64,000 nucleotides of DNA, taken from the NCBI RefSeq assembly GCF_019925205.1, contig NC_083565.1, forward strand, positions 39,257,501 through 39,321,500. The letters run 5' to 3'. The translations under genes were made by a program, and so were the position numbers. Below, one piece after another: positions 57,183 through 64,000 of the stretch (position 1 is the stretch's first letter; each line of letters starts with the position of its first letter). This stretch comes from Metopolophium dirhodum. Its lineage: Eukaryota; Arthropoda; Insecta; Hemiptera; Aphididae. The notes under the pieces were generated by a model. That model did no database searches. It was given only the letters and a program-made list of their open reading frames with translations, and was not told the origin of the DNA.

Positions 57183-60100
57183 ATATTATATTGTGTTATA
57201 AGATATTAAACAACACGAATTATTATTTGATATTAAATTATTGTTATGGTCAAAATTCGATCTAAAAAAAAAAAAAATTTATAATATTTAGAGAGATATT
57301 TATTAGGGTGTTTAGAACGGTCGGGGGACGTCATTGGGGCGAACTCTGTATAACATATTATGCCTGTCTTATACGTGTAAAAGTCGCTTAACTTACACAA
57401 CGATTTACCCATCCAAACATTTTATTTTTCATATTTGTTCGAGTTTAATGTGTGCGTTTTGTTTAAGGACACATCAGAATAATATTGCAATATAACGTTT
57501 AGTTTCTATTAAATATTAAAATTATTACCAATAGAGATAATGGCCGGTTTCACCGTGTCGTGCCGCGACAAGTACAAGTTGTACGTATAACAACAATTTC
57601 TTTTTTAAGACTTTAAATATTTCCAAAAAACTAAAAACTTTGGAGCACTTACGTCTTCAGTGCATAAAAGTATTTAAGCATAACAACTTTTAAACGTATA
57701 AGATAGGCAATATTATGGCATGACGCGTCTTGTTTAAATTCCTCATAAATAGGGCCTGGATAAAAACTACTCTGAAAAATCTTCGAAAAATGGCTGAAAA
57801 TAAAATATGTATTCAACCTCGATAATTCCCTTAAAAATTGACATATAAAATAATTTTTTTTACGCAATGTTTTATTAGTTTATGATTTACATCAAATAAT
57901 TTACTGAATATTTATTTTAAATAAAAAACCCGAAATTTGATGAAAATTAGATTATATTTTAATTAATTTGATCAATATTGATGCGGCGACGTATCATATA
58001 GAACGATGGACAATTTGTATAGAAAACTCAGAAAAACATATTAAACTAAACATCCAGAAAAATAATTAATAAATTATATTTAGATAATATTATTTAGTTC
58101 AATTTAAATGAGTAAGTCGTATAATGTACAAATATGCATTAAAACTAACAAAATTACCAAAAAATTGTAAAAAATTCAGTACAAAAGTTTCACCGTTGAA
58201 GAATCTGTTTCATGAAACAAATGTACATTAACTAAGATCATCCAAAAAAAAAAATATGCACTTAGCATTGAAATCCACTCATAACTTATTAAATAATTCG
58301 AGTAAAAATGTTAAACCTATACAATTTTTTTCTTACGATTGGACATTTTTTCTAATTAAAAAAACTTATTTTTTGCGTCTTGTGCTCCTTTAACGAATTT
58401 ATTTGATTATTAAAAATTTTAGCTCAGATACGATTAAATTAAAAAAAATAATATTACATTGTCTTCAATGATGTCGTAAGCAATTTTATATCTTCTAGGA
58501 CAGTGACCTTCAACCGGTGCGTCGGGATAGACTTTCTTTGTTATAAATAAAATTATGAATTTTTAATTTGAATAAATTCTGAATAGATTGAACAACTATT
58601 TACGGTTAAAATGTCTACTGACATAGAAAATCAATTAATTGACATTACTTGTGATCCGAAATTGAAACAAATGTTTCTTGTAATTTCTTTGGGCACACTT
58701 GCGGACGAGAAATTGTGCAAAACTAGCAGCTAAAGTCTTTTTTTTCTTGCACGGTCGACAAAGTTGACATGGGTCATCGTGAATTTTTTTTACAAAAAAG
58801 TGGGTCACGAGTCAAAAAGGTTGAATACCACTATAGTTCTAAGACGCCAATGAATAATGAGTAAACGAAATATTATGTCTATATAATATAAGGTACATTT
58901 TTTGTTTACAATAATTTTCCAATAATAAAAAAACCAAAAACTCATCAAAGTAATAATAATTATTAATCATTATAGTGAATTTTGAATCGATTTAAAACAT
59001 TAACGTTTTGGTACGGCGCTCTTTGTAGGCAAAACCGGTACAATTCCAGTGCAAAAAACAAAACGTTACATTGTCATATTATTATTATTATTAGGTATAT
59101 CATTCTTATTTCAGTTTTTTTTTAATAATCGACGAAAAACCGACTCATGTAGGTACCTACTCATTAAGTTTGAGGAACCAAAGGTCATAATATTTCACTT
59201 GTGATGCAGCTATTGTTTCGACATGGAAAGCTCGATATTTATGTACGCGAAACGTTTAAATTAAATTAAAAATAAAAATATATAATATTCGGGCCGGATA
59301 AAACAGTATGACATAATATTATTATCATAATGCGACCCTGAAAGAATAGTGACACAAATCAAAATGTCAAAATGTTGGGAAATTGACTTTTAATGTTTCA
59401 TCGTGTCATTTAGTCATTATAAATAGGATTATTAATACATTTTTCTTTTTTCAATCTTATTATTAATCTTGATATTGTATAGTTTACTTTTATATGCTTA
59501 AAATAATGATTTTGAGTACCATTTTAACTTTGTTTTATTGCAAATCTTATTTCAGTTGTACTTGTGTCATTATTTCTGCTTGGCAAAAAATATTTTTTGA
59601 TTTACGCCACATAAAATTTGTAATAATAATATTATTTATAACATCCAAAGGTAAAACTTGTCTTATGACATATAAGATCAATAACTCTTAAATACAAAAT
59701 AATAGGTATGTAAATATTTGTTATTATTTCAACTACTTGATACATTTTAGGTACCTACTTTACCTTAAAAAAAAATATTAGGTAGTATTTTTGAGATAAT
59801 ATACAACATAATATTATAATAATATTTAACAACAAGGCGCTTTGATCTTGAACTTTATAATATTTATATAACTATATTGATATAACTACAAGTTATTCTT
59901 ATAATAGGTAAAATAATATTAGATTAATAAAATTAAACAATTTTTTCTCATGTGAAACTTCCTGTTACTTTTGAGAAGATATGACTTTATTCCGGCTAAT
60001 AAAATACTGTGTAACAACATTAGTCAGACAAGAATAAAGTCACATCTAAGAATATGTGTCGATATTCAAGTTGGAAACCGATAAAATATATTTTATTTTA

Positions 60101-60300
60101 AGCAGAAATAATCACATTTGAGCTCATACTGTCTTCAATATTGTATAAATCAAAAATGTCGAGCGTACTAAAATATAAGGGATGGAATTCTGCAATTTTT
60201 GATGGTAACAACTCGAAAAAGTTATTTTTTTAATTGTGTCACTATTAGGGGTGCGATTATTATTATTATAAAGTCTACGATAGTGTATTGTTTATAAAAA
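57183..60300. other. Long AT-rich stretch without recognised features
   Basis: Short frames (57649-57867 minus, 59494-59691 plus) lack motifs and splice support. No repeat shared with the rest of the window was noticed. Confidence 0.45.
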
Positions 60301-61050
60301 AGAAAACCGATCGGTTCAAACGTTTCGCACGTTTTAATTAAAGCGTTCGAATTAAATATGTGTCGTTTATATTTTTGCAGTGAGCTGAAATTCACAAAGT
60401 CCGCGCACATCGATATTGGATGGTTCGGGGCCTTAACGGCGGCGGCGGCTGCTGCTGCTCGATGTGCGTATTGGTTTCTGGGAGAGGAAGACGTGTTTAT
60501 TTTGGCCGGACCGAAGATTTATTGCATTCAAAAACTATCGCGGGATTAGCTTAGCTACCCTCCGACTACGGTCTGTTTATTTTTTTTTTTATCTCACGAC
60601 TTTACGTACAATACGGGGAGCGACCGTCGTGCTATATAATAAACTGCTGTCCATTATTCAAGAACAACAAGTCCGCCGCGGATAGAAATAATATTTTGAC
60701 GCGGACATTATGCAAAAACGGTCAACGGCTCGGGTGGAAAAAAAAATAAAAAATTTCTTCGGGTTATTTTTCGACCCTCTTTATTACTATCGGAACCAGG
60801 TTTATTTTTCCCCCTTCGCCCCCGCTCCCTTCCCGACGATCTCCTGTAGCTGGCAGGCGTGATTTATAGGTCGCAAATCCAGGTGCAATAATACCCCTTC
60901 CGAGTTTTTATGGCTTCTTCATTATTGTTTTTTTCCACCCCACGCCGTGAAATCTCCAGTGGCTTAAGTCCGCGTTGTTCGCCGACATCCTGTCGAACCA
61001 CACGAAACGAAGACGGAAAGTTTAACTGACAAAAAGTAAGAAGAAAAATA
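60301..61050. other. CpG-rich block with a weak exon candidate
   Basis: TTATATTTTTGCAG ends at 60380 and opens a frame SELKFTKSAHIDIGWFGALT followed by an alanine run from a GCN repeat. The same frame also has an ATG at 60358, inside the would-be intron. The frame ends at 60549. The block 60300-60920 is CpG-rich, like a promoter region. No donor or family was recognised, so coding is doubtful. Confidence 0.3.
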
Positions 61051-63683
61051 TAAAAACCAGATAAAATAATAATTTAAAAGTATTTTATATTACACGCGTA
61101 AACATTTTCAGATGTTCCTGAATTTCTAGAGTACTGGACTTGAAGGGCCCGGTAGATTCGTCGGTATTCGTCAACCGAATAAATGGCATACGTAAAATTG
61201 GTCCTGAGTTCGAAATTTCACTTTTTTTTTGAATATTTAAATGAGATCGTGAAAAAATTTTGGTTTTTCTTTTGAACGTATTCGGTTATAGATGATTAGA
61301 AATTATTATTGATTACATACAAAACAATATCGATAATGAATCAACCCAAGTTTACGAATTGCTAATGTTTATAAATGGTATTTGATATACTATTATCACT
61401 TATCAATGGGATTCTCCCTGGCTATTATTTATTAATATTATCTATTAGTATTCGAAACAAAATCAACTTTTAAAAATATCATCTTGCCGTGACTATTTAT
61501 TACTATAAACTTTTTGATAAAATAAACGTAGGTTAACGGTATTTAACGGTACCAATATACTTATTGTTGCATCGGCAATATCAAAAAGGACTTCGTCCGT
61601 ACGTTCTTCTCGTCAATATAGGAACGAGTGAGTGATCTAAAAATAAATCGATCACCCATCCTTGAACAAACGATTTCGCGTCGCTTTCACAGGAATTTTT
61701 CACCCGAAGCATAATATTGCGTTTCTAAATAATTAACGTACAACCGCGCAGTTCGCCCTGTCAGCGCAACCTTCCCACGTCTAACGATGTGATATTTCTG
61801 GCTTGCAATTTGTCCGATGGCCATAAACTTTGACGAACACGCCCGATTATGTTGGATTTAATTAATGTTTCCGGTTACCCGGTACACGACCAGCCGTCCT
61901 ACCCTGTGTCCCTGTGAAGTGTGTGAACATCGCATTGTTCTGACCGTTATTGTCGTCGATAATATTGTTGTTCGCAGAGAGTCGACCGAGAGCCGATCAA
62001 CAGAAATCGTTCCCGTTTAAAACTCGAGTCGTTTAAAATTGTACACAATATTTTAATGGTCAACATAATATTATTATACCGTGGTTAATGATCAATCGTA
62101 TTAAAAATTAATATAAGCCTAAATGGGTGGTTTCGATGTGTCGTGTAAAATATTTTTATCTGATTGGCTTACACAGACGTGGTTGTTAAAATATGATCGT
62201 GTATCTATACGAACAATACGACATCAAATATAATATACTTTTGACCACGTGATTACATTCCGGTTAGACTGTTCGCAGATATAGTAGTGATACTTAGAGA
62301 TGGAGAATTAACGTGAAAAAAAATATCGATAAATTTACCAATAAAGTGGTAAAAATGGTAAAATAGAATCTAAGGTTAAATAACAAAATTTCTTAGAGCC
62401 TTCTTTTTATTAGTAAATACGATTGTTATATTCTTCACAAATTTAGTTCTTCCTAATTATAACAATAAAGAGCTAAAATGAATCTATTATTCTGTATCGG
62501 CACATATTATGAATATTTTATTTTTCATAATATAATTAATAAATAATTAAAATTAAGGTATCAAAATGACCACATAATTTCCATTACTTTTTGATGTTCA
62601 AAAGTTAAAACATTTATGTTTATTTACTTTTAACTATTACTTATACACAGTGTCAAGAAAATATAAAAATATGATAAGTATGTATAATAATTTTTGTATC
62701 GGTATTTATTATCAGTTGATAAAAAAATATATCTCTTAGCAATGCGGTTTGGTTGTTTTTGATTGCATTTGCTTAAAGGGGCACAACATTTCTTTGGTAA
62801 AAATTCACCGCACTTACATCTCTGGATACTTAACATAATAATATATTAGTAAATTAATTATTTTTATTTATTAGATGTTAAAAACTTAAATGTTTTTTCC
62901 GAATATTCGATGCGACCCGGTGATTTTGAACACATCTATTAAAGGTAGTGTCGCTGCTGGTTTTTTACAATTTTCCGTGATTCTATATAATTTTTCAAAT
63001 TAAATTTTATATTTTAGTATTGCTACCTTAATTATAATTTTTTTCCACTATTCTACCGCCCAATGCATATTTAGGAAGAGGGGAGTGGTGTATTTTATCA
63101 ACAAAAATGACTTCACAGGGAAAACGCCCACGCGTCAATGATAATATTATGTCGAATTTTCATATTTTTTTTTTGAATAAAATACGAGACCTTTTTCAGA
63201 CCGGATCAAAGCTTGAATTTTTATTTTACTTTGAATAGTCCTAGAAAAATACGTTTTAAAAATAACAAAAACATCAAGTCTTTACGGTCATTTAATTTTG
63301 AAGAACATAAAAAAAAAATGAATCGATTTTGTCCAGAACTGGTTTTGCATAAAAATTACAGTTTTTCCCTAATTTTAATTTTGTTTTTCCTACAGATTGT
63401 ATTGAAACTTAGATATTGACTACTGAGAGATTTAATTATTATCCCTTCGAAAATAAGTGGCAACTATAGATATCTACTCGTGATGTATACAATTTACATA
63501 CTAAAATATTTTTCTAATAATTATCGTATTATGATAATACAATAATATAATCCCAGATAGATTTACAAAATAATATTATAGCAAATAGTTTTAATTCGTT
63601 GCCACGAGAACAAACAAACAATGTGTTTAAATACTACAAAAAATAGCTAAGCCACTTGTACGTCCAATGGCGTCGTCGATCGT
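61051..63683. other. AT-rich spacer with a CpG patch at 61560-62040
   Basis: No gene was recognised. The minus frame 62630-62836 encodes a short cysteine-containing peptide (CKCGEFLPKKCCAPLSKC), but lacks a leader or splice support. The plus frame 63213-63419 has no motif. Confidence 0.4.
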
Positions 63684-63790
63684 GAGATGTGTTCAAACTA
63701 AATAAGCTCTCCGAAAGCTAAACCCTCCAAAGCCAACTATAGTAGGAGGTATAAGTGCCGCTGGAGAGTTAGATTAAGGGCCCACATCTC
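63684..63790. other. Structured segment with three nested stems
   Basis: GAGATGTG (63684-63691) pairs with CACATCTC (63783-63790). AGCTCTCC (63705-63712) pairs with GGAGAGTT (63763-63770) through one wobble. CCTCC (63724-63728) pairs with GGAGG (63745-63749). The three helices are nested in order, and their GC-rich arms stand out in AT-rich DNA. It could be a structured RNA, a repeat-element end or part of a SINE, since a Pol III B-box-like GGTTCGATTCC lies 100 bp on. Confidence 0.45.
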
Positions 63791-63877
63791 TTTTTCACAT
63801 TTATCGTCAAATAAGTTTTCCAAAATAATTGCCATTCAATCGGTTATACGTGAAACTAGAAGCTTTTAATCAACAGG

Positions 63878-63911
63878 TAATAAACGTCCACGGTTCGATT
63901 CCCGGCTGGTG
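63878..63911 (+). other. B-box-like tRNA T-arm remnant
   Basis: ACGGTTCGATTCCCGGC (63890-63906) is a good Pol III B box. An A-box-like TTGCCATTCAATCGG lies about 65 bp upstream, but the acceptor and anticodon stems do not pair, so this is not a tRNA gene. A SINE fragment is possible. Confidence 0.3.
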
Positions 63912-64000
63912 ACAAAATTGTTGCATTATTTTTAAAATTTATTTGTTAACCGATTGTCGTTATATTATATACTATATTTATATATAATAAGGTTAACAGT

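Noticed and set aside
62630..62836. Short cysteine-containing peptide on the minus strand
   Set aside because: No leader, no splice pair, and the tail is low-complexity Tyr/Leu text; a real small cysteine-rich peptide cannot be supported.
63840..63911. Possible tRNA gene around the B box
   Set aside because: The acceptor and anticodon stems do not pair, so only a B-box-like remnant is reported.

Overview
The window looks like nuclear DNA from an aphid or a close hemipteran relative. It is strongly AT-rich, with GGTACCT-type and TAGGTA words, many AAT/TTA runs, long G or C homopolymers, CpG-dense islands standing in AT-rich sequence, and a short TTAGG (arthropod telomere-type) tract. Interspersed repeats with inverted ends occur throughout. 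No long open reading frame exists: the longest are about 100-160 codons, and none of them resembles a known protein. This is what a gene-poor intergenic or intronic region looks like. The species call is an inference from composition and repeat style, not from a gene match.

Only one stretch has good support as protein-coding: a 177-bp minus-strand exon at 16086-16262. It has a textbook acceptor and donor, is a multiple of three in length, and encodes a hydrophobic, signal-peptide-like segment followed by a helical Met/Gln/Ser-rich stretch. Its partner exons were not found. A 73-nt tRNA-Lys(CUU)-like sequence at 25543-25615 (minus) is followed by CCA, so it is probably a retro-copied pseudogene or SINE head. 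Other exon-like fragments (38399-38619, 47935-48070, 51553-51780) are weak.

Most of the interpretable content is mobile-element debris. Family A (about 1.4 kb, two internal half-repeats, ends with GATTCTGAG) occurs at 1-1299, 9848-11244, 35208-36237 and 55703-57182. Family B (about 0.4 kb, same ends) occurs at 18914-19330 and 45083-45460, and the first of these carries family A's right-end module. CAGTG-ended pogo-like MITEs lie at 28740, 32930, 33810, 46732 and 49265. hAT-like MITEs with 8-bp target duplications lie at 5946 and 29806. CAGGGTG-ended elements lie at 24784 and 48300, the latter inside a 471-bp foldback. Family C fragments are at 16981, 17290, 27593, 39800 and 44500. Helitron-like ends are at 3027 and 15374. 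A probable solo LTR of 1545 bp lies at 20623-22167.

Layout: 1-11 kb holds family A, MITEs and a degenerate tandem duplication. 11-16 kb is featureless AT-rich DNA. The coding exon is at 16.1 kb. A tandem array interrupted by the GC-rich solo-LTR-like insert spans 20.4-23.1 kb. The tRNA-like sequence and MITEs occupy 24.8-29 kb. A second tandem array, with a MITE insertion proved by an empty paralogous site, spans 29.3-32.3 kb. CpG-rich islands recur near 6.5-8, 23.3, 33.3, 34.6-35.2, 42.2-42.8, 45.6-46.3, 49.7-51, 52-53 and 60.3-62 kb. The right end holds family A and a structured, repeat-like sequence with nested stems. The window shows no operon or pathway; the features are linked by shared transposon ends and by nested insertion.
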